Below are positions 21,120 to 32,376 of a stretch of 64,000 bases of DNA, in pieces. Both the position numbers and the translations under genes were made by a program. This stretch comes from Nigrospora sphaerica (Eukaryota; Ascomycota; Sordariomycetes; Amphisphaeriales; Apiosporaceae), in assembly GCA_018287875.1 (NCBI GenBank), contig JAGVVL010000021.1, positions 248,001 through 312,000 on the forward strand, read 5' to 3'. Every line of letters begins with the position of its first letter. Position 1 is the stretch's first letter. The notes beneath the pieces are model-generated. The model was not told the origin of the DNA and made no database searches. It worked only from the letters and a program-made list of their open reading frames with translations.

Positions 21120-22885
21120 CTAGATGCCCGAGTCGTCCTGCACGACGCGCAGGGCCGTTTGGTGTTCGTTCCAGACGGCGCAGTTGGCCTGCAGGGCGTC
21201 GCTGTCGACGATGGCGGGGATCTCGCTCTGGCGCTCGACGAACTGCAGGGCGAAGCCCTCGCTCGTGTGCCAGCCGATGTGGCAGTGCATGAGCCAGGCG
21301 CCGGGGTTGTCCGTCTTGAAGGCGATGGCGAGCCAGCCGCTGGCGGGCAGCAGCGCCGTGTCGCGCCGCATGGGGTTGGCAGTGTTCAGCGCGCTGCCGT
21401 TATACGCGCCCGTGCCCTGGCCCAGCAGGTGGAAGTCGTGGCCGTGCAGGTGGATGGGGTGCGGCACCGCCAGCGCCGTCTGGATCACCGTGTAGGCCCA
21501 GGCCTCGGCCTCGTCGAGCACCACGACGGCGTTGGACGCCTCGAACTCGCGCTGCCCGTTGTCGAGCTGCAGCAGCGTCGGGTTGCCCCAGTCGACAATC
21601 ATGGTCGTCGAGTTGAGGTACCATCGGAAGAAGCCGTCGTCGTTGAGGCCCGCCGTCGCCACCTGGCTATTGAGCGAGTCCGTGTCGCCCGCGGCCTGCG
21701 GCACGCGCGGCACCAGCAGCGCCGCGTCCATGTCCTCGCAGCTGTCCTCGTAGTCGGGCGCCGTCGTGGTCGGCGTCGCCGTCGCCGCGCCGTAGTACAC
21801 GATGCCCTTGATGTTGCCGGGGTTCTCGTTGCCGCTGCACGCCGACTGCGGCACCGCCCGCATCCAGAAGCTGTCGGCCACGGCGCCCTGGTCCGCCGTG
21901 ATGACGACGTCGTAGCGCTGGCCCATGCCGATGCTGATGACGTCCGTGATGAAGGGCTCGATGGGCACAAAGTCGGCGGCGATGACCGTCATCGTGTGAT
22001 TGTCGATGGAGAACTTGAAGTGCGTGTCGACGGCCGCGTTGACGAGGCGCAGCCGGTACGACTGGCCCTCGGCGAGGCTGACGTTGAAGCGGTGGCCCGT
22101 CTGCGCGGTATCGCCGTCCTCGCCGAACACGTTGGTGCCATTCAGCAGGCCGTTGTTCAGCGTCGGCGGCCCGTTGAGCTGCGCCGTGTGCCACAGCTCG
22201 TCGACCGTCTTGTGGTCCCAGTCGTTAAGCGTTATTATGCCCAGGTCGTGGTCGTAGTTGGCTGTGGCCGGCCCGTTGATGACGATGGCGCCGAAGAAGC
22301 CCTGCCACGCCTGCAGCGCAAAGTGCGAGTGGTACCACGACGAGCCGTACTGCGTCGCCCGCCACCGGTACGTGATAGTCGAGTTCGGCGCCGTCGCGCA
22401 CTGCGTGATGGACACGACGCCGTCGTTGTGCACGTTATTCTGCTGCCGGATGCCGTGGAAGTGCATGCTGGTGCCGTTGGTCGACGTCTGCAGCGAGTTG
22501 GTCAGGTGCACCACGACGTTGTCGCCTGTCGGCCGGGTTAGCTCGAGATGAGGGGTGCGACGGTGGCGGATGGATACGTACCCCAGTCGGCGGTGATGGT
22601 AGGCCCTGGGATGCTGCCGTTGATGGCCATGGCGAAGCGCTCGACGCCGTCGGGCGCGACGGTGACCTCGGCTAGGTCGAACCAGTATTCGCGCGTGACG
22701 CCCGTGTCGGGCACGACCGACATGTAGTCGGTGTCGACGTCGTAGTTGCACCACTGCGAGCGCGTGGTGGCCGTGTTGCCGGCGCAGACGTTGCGGCCGA
22801 CGAGCTGCGGCTTCGGCGCCGCCGGGGAGGCGAGCGTGTGCTTAGCGAGCGACAAGAGCGCCACGAGGGAGGTGAAGCGCTGCAT
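21120..22885 (-). CDS. laccase (ascomycete multicopper oxidase)
   Basis: Two exons, 22885-22582 and 22525-21120, with a 56-nt intron, give 569 residues. Laccases are secreted copper enzymes that oxidise phenols and reduce O2 to water, serving pigment formation, detoxification or lignin attack. There is a signal peptide (residues 1-19), then three cupredoxin domains. Copper ligands are visible: HFHG at 123-126, WYHSH at 165-169, HPIHLHGHDFHLLG, and HCHIGWH at 515-521 (type-1 Cys 516). Ten residues after that Cys is Phe (526), the axial position; Leu or Met is more usual in ascomycetes. The C-terminus DDSGI fits the DSG(L/I/V) plug of asco-laccases. Long open frames on the opposite strand are GC-rich shadows. 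Neighbour: a secreted-protein gene transcribed the other way, 2.3 kb off. Confidence 0.95.
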
Positions 22886-23001
22886 GATGAAGAACGAGGG
22901 AAAGCGGCCGGGGAGAACCGTGAAGCGAGTGAGTGAGTGCGGGCTGCCGGTGGTGATGGTGCTGCCGCTGGCTGTCGAGATACCAGGCCGGCCTCGTCCC
23001 G

Positions 23002-23011
23002 GCTCTTATAG
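23002..23011 (-). promoter_or_regulatory. TATA box of the laccase gene
   Basis: On the minus strand GACTATAAGAGCC lies about 120 bp upstream of the laccase ATG, a usual distance for a core promoter plus leader. Confidence 0.5.
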
Positions 23012-23093
23012 TCGACTCGCGGCTCTGTCGCCCTCTCCACGGCGCCCACAACACCACGGCCGGTTCTCGCATCGCGCTGCACCCCTCCGACGT

Positions 23094-23140
23094 GGTACCA
23101 TCCAACGTGGTCCCATCCAACATGGTCCCATCCGAAGCCG
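23094..23140 (-). repeat. three 15-bp tandem units in the laccase upstream region
   Basis: The unit GTGGTCCCATCCAAC occurs three times in a row with single changes (GTGGTACCATCC, GTGGTCCCATCC, ATGGTCCCATCC), about 210-255 bp upstream of the laccase start. A regulatory role is possible but only inferred from position. Confidence 0.5.
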
Positions 23141-25059
23141 CGGCCTCTATCGCGAGAAAAGCAACGCCCGGGGGGGAGGAAAACCACAAGCCCCGCGCGC
23201 GCATGCCTTTGCCCACCGCGCACGGGGCCACGATGCTATGTCGCTGCGACTCTGCGGCGTCCCTTGGCCACCGCAATTCCCCCTCGCGGATAGGCGCGAG
23301 TGCGCAGCAGGGGGCCCGGGGCGTCGCCGGCGGGGGAGGCGGCCGTAGATCGTGGTCGGCTTCTCGGACCGTCTAATGGGGAAAAGCAAGTGCCGGACTT
23401 CTCGCATCAGGCGGCTGCCCACCCAGTAATTTTACAAAAGGCGGCGTCCTTCTCTAGTCGTGATGGCACCGTCGCAGCAGGCCATGCTCGCGTTTGGTGA
23501 CGAGTCAGTCGATCCCGGTGCAACACGGCGAGCGCCCGCCCCGCTTAACGCCTAGGCTGGGCGCCGGCAGGATGCTGTTGACCGCCGTGCGTAGCATCGA
23601 TCGGAAAGGAATAGGAGGAATCTCGCCGTTGGCGTTACATGGCGTCGCCGGGCGGTTTGCCTAGTTCCCGGTAGGCTCGCCATGCCCACCGCGTCGCGTT
23701 TGTTCTAGCCAACTGCCGCAGGAAACGTCATCCCATATGGCTTAACGGGGACAGGGGCGGGGGGGAAAGATGGAGCGCGTTAGAACACGGGCCCCAGCAG
23801 CAATGCGACGCGCCGCAAAACATGGCGATGGGAGACGGGCGGGTAGGGGTTGAAATGCCCAGGCCCCAGGATGGATAAGATGCGTAAAGCATCGCGGCTG
23901 ATTGGGAAAACGGCCAAAACACGCACGACCCGCGCCAAATCGCCCACGGGACCAGGGACAGGCCCGCGCCGCCCAGCACCTACACGCGCCCATGTGCCGG
24001 TCGGGGGGGAGCCGTTGGGCCTCTCTCGGCCGCCCTCTCGGCCGCCATCTTATCGCGGCTTCGTCACTGGGCCCAATCCGAAGGGGGGCATGGGACCGTC
24101 CGTTCTGGAAACGCGCTGATGGGCCCGGAAGCCTGCTTTCAGCCGCACAACGTACTCGAGACCCGACACCCGGCCCCCTGGCCTGGCGACCCGGCTGGCG
24201 CCCATCGTATCGACTCCAGGCACCTGGGTCAGATCCCCCAGGCGTTCGAGCGAAGCCGGTTGGCCGGGCCGGGCCGACACACCCCCGCACCCGCCAAGGC
24301 GCCGATTCGATGCAGGCGATCCGTCGACTGCGACAGGTCGCGCACATGCGATTGCAGGTCACGTCCAGGTCACGCCCAGCCGCCTGCCGTCGATGCGACG
24401 GTACCGTCACTTTGTTCTTTTGTTCCCTCAGGACTTTGTTTTGCATCGACTCGGCATCGCAGACGCCCCACGTCCATGGCCGCGAGGCCAATGGCGACCC
24501 GGTCCCGGGTTCCTTGGGTCGCGCCGGCGGTGGGGCCCCGTGGCGCCATATTACCACGAATCTTGGTCCCCCGTTCGCCTATCGGGGTCACACGGCCCCC
24601 CCGGCCCGATGGGATGACCGAGGGGGCACAGCATGGCAAAAGCAAAGGCGTATTTGCGCCCGGGGAATGCATACCCGCACGCGCCCACCTGCCGTCGCAT
24701 CGCGGCCGCAGGGGGGATCCGAACGGGCCTGCCCATCCCCCTACGCGCCGCTGCGCCCGCCGGCTGCAACGGTCGCCCGGTGCTTTTGCGAGGGGAGCCT
24801 CACCGCCCAGCCTGCGAAAGCAACGTAGATGCAGGTTGCGCACACGCTGCATTACGTGTTCAGAATCTCGGCGCCTCCCCGGACGCCCGCCATAACTGCG
24901 GTGCGTGCTGGTGTCAGGGTAGGGGAGGGCGCGGAGCCTCGTACCCGCGGCTTTTTTCGGAGTCTACGTCGCCATGCTTGCCATGGCTGGGCTTGCTTTG
25001 GACGAAATGAACCCGGCCGCACGCCGTGTTCCGCGGGCGGCGGCCGCCACGACGCGCGG
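23141..25059. other. GC-rich intergenic region between divergent genes
   Basis: About 1.9 kb of very GC-rich DNA. Long overlapping frames on both strands (up to 308 codons) follow from scarce stop codons and show no domain, so I call no gene. The promoters of the laccase (left) and of the secreted protein (right) must lie here. Confidence 0.5.
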
Positions 25060-25065
25060 TATAAG
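25060..25065 (+). promoter_or_regulatory. TATA box of the small secreted protein gene
   Basis: CGCGGTATAAGAGCCC lies about 140 bp upstream of the ATG at 25203. A C-rich leader follows (TTCACCACCCACCCACCCCC). Confidence 0.5.
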
Positions 25066-25202
25066 AGCCCGTGACCGGTGCGCCTTTCCCTTCACCACCC
25101 ACCCACCCCCCCTTTCCCCACCAAGACTTCACCTGTGGCGCCTATCCTACCCTTCCTACTCTCGTTAACCGCCCACAGGCCCGCGCCATCTCCCCTGCCA
25201 AC

Positions 25203-25933
25203 ATGATCCGCCAACTTCTCGTCCCTCTGCTCTGCGCTGCCGGCGCTGTCGCCCTGCCCGCCGCCTCCACGTCCTCGGCCACGATGGTAGCCGACTTCAG
25301 TCTCTTCGCCTACGGCCGTGGCCTGGGCGGCCACCGCGTCGTCGAAAAGGATGGTGAGTTGTCCCCCGCGTCCCGTGCTACGCCGAGGGCCCGGGGTGGT
25401 CGATGCTAATCTCGCGGGCGCAGGCTCGGCCTACATCGTGACATCGCCCTTTCCAAAGGACTGCAACAACGTGACCTGTAAGTCGGCCTTCCCACGTGAA
25501 TTCGCCCCTTCCGGGCATCCGCATTTCACCGTATCCTCCACCCTTCCCCTCCCCGGGGAACGCCCCGCCGCCCTCCCAACTGGCCCGCTGACGCGAGAGC
25601 CCAGTCCACTCGGGCGGCAACGACCGCATGCTCGAGGCACGCATCGGCGACGACGCGACCAGTGCGCTGTTCGCGGTGCCCAGCACGGCCGGCTCCCTCA
25701 CCTTTGCGCGCGGGGCGGCGAACGCCTCGGTGCAGACGTCGGGCTTCGGGCTGTACGACTCGTTCCTGTTCGTCAACCTGCCCGGCAATGGCATGGCCAT
25801 GGACTGGTTCGCCCGCCCCGTGGCCGACGCCCGCGATACCTGGGAGCTGGGCTGGAAGCTCGACAGCCGCAACGCCATGCCCGTGGCGCTGCGCAGCATG
25901 GCCCCGTCGAAGCCGGCCGGGCGAGACGCGTAG
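25203..25933 (+). CDS. small secreted protein of unknown function
   Basis: Three exons (25203-25353, 25424-25477, 25605-25933) give 177 residues; both introns are GT-AG, the first with a GCTAAT branch site. A signal peptide covers about residues 1-20 (LLVPLLCAAGAVALPA). The mature part starts near DFSLFAYGRGLGGHRV and continues AYIVTSPFPKDCNNVT, a layout I associate with a widespread but uncharacterised family of secreted fungal proteins with an FSL(F/Y)AYG opening. One or two N-glycosylation sites (NVT, NAS) are visible and there are few cysteines. It could be a cell-surface or effector-like protein; no function can be claimed. Confidence 0.75.
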
Positions 25934-26798
25934 CGTGGCCGCGGCAAATCTGCCACTCGGTGAGGGCTTGGGGGGCCCGGCGTGCTCGCGCCGCTCCGTT
26001 GAATTCGCTAGGTCCCGCGCGTGGACTTTAGTAGTTTGTGTCACGCCGTCGTTGGGAAAATTAGCGATTACGGATCTCTACATGGATATAACAGATCATA
26101 GGTACCGAACGACAGCCTAACACGTATATAATACCTCAGCATCAAAAAGGTCGGTCGCAGTGGATGCTATCCAGGTGGTACATACTCCCCGAGCCGTTCC
26201 AGTACCCTCGAGACTAGAAATTACCGCGGGCCCATGCAGAATAAGCTGGATCCCACAACCAGCTTCAGTGCTGCAGCAGGCATTGATCCCCACATAGAAG
26301 GGCTTACAACTCGATGCTCAATCAAGCTCTTCGTGACCACGGGAACCATAAGTTGGGGAGTAGCTTAGTATCCTACATCAATGGGACCTGGAAAGAGAAG
26401 AGGAACAAGGAGAGGATTGAGTCGAAGATGAGAGGGTGCACCACGTTCTTGCGAGAGCTTCCGTCACAACAGTGCGGCCATTCAGTACGAGCTACTTCTG
26501 TCGTGATGCCGAGCTGGGCGACAATAACATATAAACTAAAACAGATCTCCTTCGAATAGACATGATTTCTGACGGATAGGAACTCGTGGAACGTGCCCAG
26601 TAAGGCATAGTTGTTTCACGTGACGGGAAATAAGCGGTAGCGGATAAAGCGGGCTGGGTTCAAGAGCTCAAGGGGTGGTGCCCGCAAGGCTAGGCTCCTC
26701 GACAGAATCTGTTAAGGCCGTGGCCTGCTCGCAAGGATGGGAGGGGTCCCACATGGTGGGAAGAGGTGTGTATATGGGTGTTGACTCTGCCGTTCCAA
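25934..26798. other. intergenic, no gene seen
   Basis: An open frame of 81 codons (26314-26559) has no recognisable feature. The DNA is AT-richer than the flanks. It ends in the CA-repeat tail of the next LINE. Confidence 0.4.
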
Positions 26799-29335
26799 TA
26801 CACACACACACACACACACGTTTATTGCGCCCGGGATGACCCTAGAGGGCAACTATCGCTAGCTACATGCCCCATCTGACACTTCCGTCAGCACTCCCTA
26901 AAGCCCTTCCTGTCATACTGTTCGCTCGGTCTTCCTAATTGTTCCCTAGATGCACCCTGCCTGGCTCGTTGAGCCGTTAGTAGCAAATCTATTCGGGGCC
27001 GCTTCCCCGAGTGTTCAGAGTCCTATCCGCGGCGACTGAAGCGCGACCTGCTAGGTTAGTATCTAAGCGCAGAGCTGCTTTTGGGCCTCCCCAGTAAGTG
27101 CCGATCAAGCGGCACTTTTAATTCGTCCCCTCTTCTACTGAAGCCGCCCTGTGGCCATGGCGTATTTGATCGTCGCCTTGACGGCGTCCAGATCGGGCTT
27201 CCAATTCTCCTCCTCGTTCTTTTCCTTCCCTCCAAGGTAAAAGGATAGGTTTCCTCTTTTCGTTTCTGTCCAATCCAGCAGCTGCTTTCGGTGTCTTGTC
27301 CATCGTTGGTGTCGGAATAAAAAGTGCTCCACGGTTTCTTCTGCTTGGCCGCATTCGCACTCCGCCGACGGAACGGCCCCAATTTGTGCTAAGTAAAAGT
27401 TCAATCGCGCCTTGCCTGTCCGTAGTTGGACGAGTACGCATGCCTCTAGGTATGACAATGAATCGTAGAGTAGGCGCGTGTGCGGACCCGGGAGGGCGGC
27501 GTCCACTCGCTTCGAGAACATGCCGCTCTTATCCAAAAGCGACCTATTAGCCTTTTGCCCCCTTCTTGCGTTGTTCAATGTGGTTGCCTTGGTCCGATAC
27601 GGTTTCTTTGCTGGGCTAGAGTTCGGCAACGCGCTCTGCTGTGCCGCACATTTCGCCATCCGAGCGAGCCCCGAGAGAACTTCGCTATCGGGGGGCGCCC
27701 ACAGCGCTTTGACTCTGTTCCCTTTGCGTCTTAGTTCTTGAATCGCTTCGTAGATGCGCGTGACTTCTCTTTGGCCCGATTGTTGTTGGGGGCGACGGAG
27801 CGTTAGGACTGCGGCTTTGTTACTTGTGAAGATCGCTATGACCCTGTGGGCCATACGCCCCGGCAGCGAGTGTAGGGCGTCTGCTAGCGCCGCCAGCTCG
27901 GCCGTGTATGGGTTCTGCTCTTCTCTCGAGCCTAGCGTCATCGATTTCAGTGTAAACGGTTCGGCGCCGGACATCGAGTCAGGGAGTCGCGTTGCAATGT
28001 CCATGCCGACGAGCCCGTTCCTGGCAGAGCTACTCGTGGCGATCCGTACCGCCCAACCAGCCTGCGCTAGCTCGGCGAGGTTGGGGTCGTCTGCCTCTAC
28101 TGAGGTCGCCACCCGTTCCTTCCATGGCTCGATTGCGAATGGGTGGATAGTCTCCATCCGGTCGACCGGGACGGACTGCATGTCCCAGGCCAGCCGTTGC
28201 ATAGGGGACACGAATCGCGTGAACATTCGGAACCCCACGGTGCGAAGGGGATGGGTCTTCGGCAGTGTGCAGACATCGATCCAAAGCTTCAAGGCACGGC
28301 GAGCCCACCGGTCCTCCACCGATGGGATGCTGGCTTCGGCTTCGGCCACCGCTGTGATTACGTTCCCGAATGTGCCGACGATCGCTTGCGCGCCCACGTT
28401 CTGCACCCGCGTCACCGCCGGCACCAGTCTCGTGACACACGCGTATCGCCAAACATTGGAAGCGTAGTCCACTACAGGTGCCACCATCGCGGTAAACAGC
28501 TGTCGCGCTGTCGCTGGGGGAAGACCGCTTAGCCGCTTCAGCTCGAGTGCTGCCTCCAGCGCTCTGCTGGATGCCCTGGCAATGTGCTGCTTAAACCGTA
28601 GCTTCGTGTCCATGATGACGCCTAACACTTTGGCCTCCTCGTTAGGGTAAACGGCTTCTCATTTAATGATAAAGGGGACATCGTCGACTCGGTCCGTTTT
28701 CCGGCTGAAGTGGACGATCGCGGTCTTTTCGGCTTCGAAGGTCGCACCGCTTCGTCTCTCCCATGCAAGAGCTCGGTCGATAATCGTCTGGATGCCTTCG
28801 CGGTTGGCTCGGGCCGTGGGTCCTGCCACCCATGCCGTGTAATCATCCACGAAAGCAATCGTGCCTCCGTTTCGGTCAATCGGATGTTGTACGAGGTCGA
28901 CATTGAAGAAAAGAAAGAGGATAGGGGAGAGCGGAGACCCTTGCGGCAGCCCAGCTTGGGGGAGCGCTCGGGGTTGGGAACTCTGCCCATTGACCTCAAT
29001 CGTTGCCGTGCGTCCCGAGCAGAACGCGTCGATCCATCGCACAAGCCCCTCTGGGATTCGCCGTGCTACCAATCTCTGGAGAAGCCGTTCCTTACATACG
29101 CCGTTATAGGCCCCCTTCACGTCGAAGCTGATTAGGCTGACGACTTGGCGGCGTCGACATGCTTTATAGATGTGTTCCTGGAGTAGTATTAGGGCCTGTT
29201 CTGCTGACCGACGCTTTCGCGCGCCAAAGTGGTTCGTCGGTAGTAACCCGTGCGTCTCGGCCACGTATGAGAGCCTTTCAGCCACCACCGACTCCAGTAC
29301 CTTCCCGAGTGTGGGTAGTAACCCGGGACGCGTTT
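26799..29335 (-). mobile_element. 5'-truncated LINE (jockey/Tad-like) with a TG-repeat tail
   Basis: A non-LTR retrotransposon on the minus strand. The coding part 29335-27135 is followed by about 310 bp of 3' UTR and ends, read on the minus strand, GGGCGCAATAAACG then a (TG)n run (CA repeat at 26799-26819 on the plus strand). AATAAA just before the tail looks like a polyadenylation-type signal. The 5' end is lost within the reverse-transcriptase domain, where the element meets another LINE of opposite orientation. Confidence 0.85.
27135..29335 (-). pseudogene. LINE reverse transcriptase/RNase H-like, truncated, one nonsense codon
   Basis: One continuous frame runs from LLPTLGKVLESVVAERLSYV at the 5' break to a stop at 27135. 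The RT domain has SFDVKGAYNGV, LPQAGLPQGSPLSPILFLFF and AFVDDYT (the catalytic xxDD). A thumb/linker follows, then an RNase H-like domain with NPYTAELAAL and AIFTSNKAAVL. In that domain the usual catalytic Asp positions read Ser/Asn, as I recall for this fungal jockey-like group. A Cys-rich C-terminal motif ECECGQAEETVEHFLF closes the protein. An in-frame TGA at 28659-28661 (minus strand ATTAAATGAGAAGCC) interrupts the chain after the RT domain; a CGA-to-TGA change would explain it. Endonuclease and ORF1 are absent. Confidence 0.85.
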
Positions 29336-29338
29336 CGA

Positions 29339-32158
29339 CAAGCGAGAAGGTACCACCAAGGGGACTGGAGGCGCCTAGAAGAACGAAGACACTTCCTCGC
29401 GGTAGTACGGAAGGAAAAGCGGGAGTACTGGCGACGGCAAATCGACTCGATCCAGTCCGATCAAGACCTATACAAGGTCGTGCAATAACATAAGCTTCAA
29501 CCCGCCCTCCAAGCGCCTCCCCTAGTGATCGAGGACAGGACGATCGAAGACACGGAAGATAAGGCGCATGCTCTACGCAAGGCCCTCCTAGAGCGATTCA
29601 CGGATGCTGAAGACCTCGAGGACGACCACTTCGAGATCCCAACGGTACCACGGCGCATCCTACCTTGGAGTACCCACATCTCTAGAGAAGAACTGGCAGC
29701 CGCCACGATCGCGGTTAAGAGCACCTCGCCAGGGGCCGACGGTATTTCCGTACGGCTATTGAAAGCGTGCTGGTAGGCTATCCAAGAATCGGTCCGAGCA
29801 CTCTTCCAAGTCTGCCTACGGATAGGACAACACCCACGCCCCTTCCGCACAGCCGAGATCGTGATGCTCCGGAAGCCAAACAAGAAAGACCTCTCGAACC
29901 CCCGCTCCTGGTGACCGATCGTGCTTCTCTCCTGCCTCGGGAAAGGCCTCGAGAGACTCGTAGCTAGACGAATAGCGAACACCACGCTCCTATACAAGGT
30001 GGTCCGCCCATAAAAGGCGGGTGCCTTACCGACACGGTCAGTCTCGGACTTTCTCGCCTGTCTCACACATGAGATCGAGCACTCCTTCGAAAATAGTGGC
30101 ACGGCCTCGATTCTTACCGTGGACGTGAAGGGTGCATTTGACGCCACTCTTAAGAGGCGGCTCATGCTCCGTATGAGGCAACAGGGCTGGGCCACCCAGC
30201 TGGTCAAGTTCGTGGGCTCCTTCATGGAAGAAAGACAAGCACAGATCCGACTCGACAACGTCACAACAGCGCCACAGGCGATCCAGTGCGGTCTGCCACA
30301 GGGATCGCCCGCGTCCCCCGTCCTCTTTCTTCTCTATATCGCAGACATTCTGCTGGAGGATACAAGACACCGATTTGGATACGCAGATGACATATGCTTC
30401 TATCGAGCAAGCAAGTCCCTCCAGGAAAACGCACGACAGCTCGAAGAGGACCTGAACGACGTCCTAAACTGGGTCAAAGAGAACAAAGTTACGATCGACC
30501 CGGAAAAGAGCGAGCTCCTCCACTTCACACGCGCGAAGAACCCGGAGGAATTTCCTAGCGTTACGGCACGAGATCATGGACTTACTGTCTATGCCTCAAA
30601 TCAGCCCGTACGGTGGCTCGGCGTCTGGTTTGACACGAAGCTTCGGTTCACAGAGCACGTGAAGAAGAGAGCGGCGCAGGCACGGATTGTCGTCCAGCAC
30701 CTTCGGAGCCTAGCAAACACCCAGCGAGGCCCCCCGCCCAGGGCCCTCAGGAAGGTCATATTCACGTGCGTCCTCCCTATCCTCACCTACGGGTCTGAGG
30801 CATAGTACGAAGGGCGTACGAAGAACAGGAAGACAGCGAGCCGGCAGCTCAATATAGAGGTGCCGACCCGACAAGAAGCGCATATGGATGAAATAGACAG
30901 GGTTCTAAGGGAAGCTATACGGGCCGTCCTACCTGTATGGAAGACAACACCGACAGCCACGCTCTACAGGGATGCAGGTGTTCCAACGGCACGAATCGCG
31001 CTAGAAACGGCGTTCTGTCGCTTCGGACAACGGCTCCAGTCAATGGACAAAGACCACATACTGACGGCGCGTACAGCGCTGCGGCCGTACCCTCCTGGCA
31101 CTGGCTACGGCTCCCTACAGCCAGCACGGACCAGACTCCAGAGAGCAGCTAGACTCCTGCCCGATATTCCGAGGCCGTGTTACCTCCCGAAGAGATACAC
31201 GCTGAAGCAGGAGCCGCAGAATGAAAAGAAGACAGCGGCGAAAGAGTTCGCCGCATGGTAGTCTAAGCTTCCCGACACCCAACTCGTCGTCTTCTCGGAC
31301 GGGTCGAAGGGACCAGGAGAGACAGTCGGCTGGGGTTTTGCCATCTACAGGGATAGGCGGAAAATCAGCCAGGGCAAGGGCCGACTAGGCCTCGCGGAGG
31401 TCTTCGACGGGGAGGCTGTCGGAGCGTGGCAGGGCCTACGCTAAGCCCATCGAATCGACCCAGGCGCGACAATCCACGTCTGCCTAGATAACACGTCGGT
31501 TATCCAGGGCCTCACGGGAAGCGTACCAACCAGCTCACAAGAGGTTTTCCTCGACTTCCAAGAGCTAGCGACTATAGCCGACGTCCGCGTTCGATGGGTA
31601 CCAGGCCACGAGAAGATTCAAGGAAACGAAGAGGCTGACAGGCTAGCGAAGGAAGGGGCCGCGCTCCCAGAAGACCGCTTAACCCAGGCCACGTACGCAG
31701 GTGTAAAGCGGCTCCGGAAAACAACCATCAAGAAACAGTTCGCCACATGGTGGGAGGAAGCCTCACAGGGATGCAAGCGCTACCGAGAACTTGGATTCAC
31801 TGAGGCTACTCTCAAGGCTCCAAAGGAGCTGGATCTCCCTAGACAGAAACTCCATAACCTCCTCGCGATCCGATCAGGCCATGGAGACTTCGACTGGTAC
31901 CATAAGAAGTTCCGACACCTCCAGAACGACCGGTGCGCATGCCGCATGCTACGAACACCGGAGCATCTAGTTCACTGCCCGAAAACGAGACGACACCAGG
32001 CCCGATGGCCAAAGTTCGACCCCGAACCGAAAACCCTAAAGGAATACTGGCAACGGCTGATACACGACCCGGAGAAGTTCGTGCTCTTCGTGTCGCTAAC
32101 GAAATACTATGAAGACATATGCCCACCACTGGTGGGCCGTAGAGGGCACTTTACATGA
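29339..32158 (+). pseudogene. LINE reverse transcriptase-RNase H, several nonsense codons
   Basis: All pieces lie in one reading frame, interrupted only by stops, among them near 29487, 29774, 29912, 30011, 30803, 31259 and 31442. RT landmarks are LTVDVKGAFDATLK, CGLPQGSPASPVLFLLYIAD and FGYADDICFY. The RNase H domain has all expected acidic residues: VVFSDGSKG, FDGEAVGAWQ, HVCLDNTSVI and WVPGHEKIQGNEEADRLAKE. The C-terminus has RCACRMLRTPEHLVHC. Several stops replace an expected Trp or Gln (TGG to TAG, CAA to TAA), which is the mutation type of RIP. The element is inactive. Confidence 0.85.
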
Positions 32159-32376
32159 AGCAGTAGCTATCCAGACGGAGAAAGCGCCGGGAACGAGCTC
32201 GCACGGAGGAGCCACGGAGACGGTTTGACCAAAGGTTTGCCATTGGGCTTGACATGCGGGATATCTCGTGTACATGTAGATAGACTCTCGCACGCCAGAT
32301 GCCCCTCGGGAGGCGGGACACTGTCCCAGTATGGCGATAATACATCTGTCTGTCTGTCTGTCTTTCCCTCAGCTCT
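29339..32376 (+). mobile_element. 5'-truncated LINE (Tad-like, RNase H) with a CTGT tail
   Basis: A non-LTR retrotransposon on the plus strand, from a break upstream of the RT domain to a 3' UTR that ends GTATGGCGATAATACAT and (CTGT)4 at about 32346-32362. The same 3' UTR recurs at 32560-32796 and, reversed, at the right window edge, each with a different simple-sequence tail. Confidence 0.87.

Noticed and set aside
21159..22541. 460-codon open frame on the plus strand opposite the laccase
   Set aside because: Low-complexity Val/Arg-rich translation without domains, fully antisense to a clear laccase; a by-product of GC-rich codon use.
23742..24895. Overlapping open frames of 160-308 codons on both strands
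   Set aside because: Very GC-rich intergenic DNA; translations are Pro/Arg/Gly-rich, have no motifs and contradict each other.
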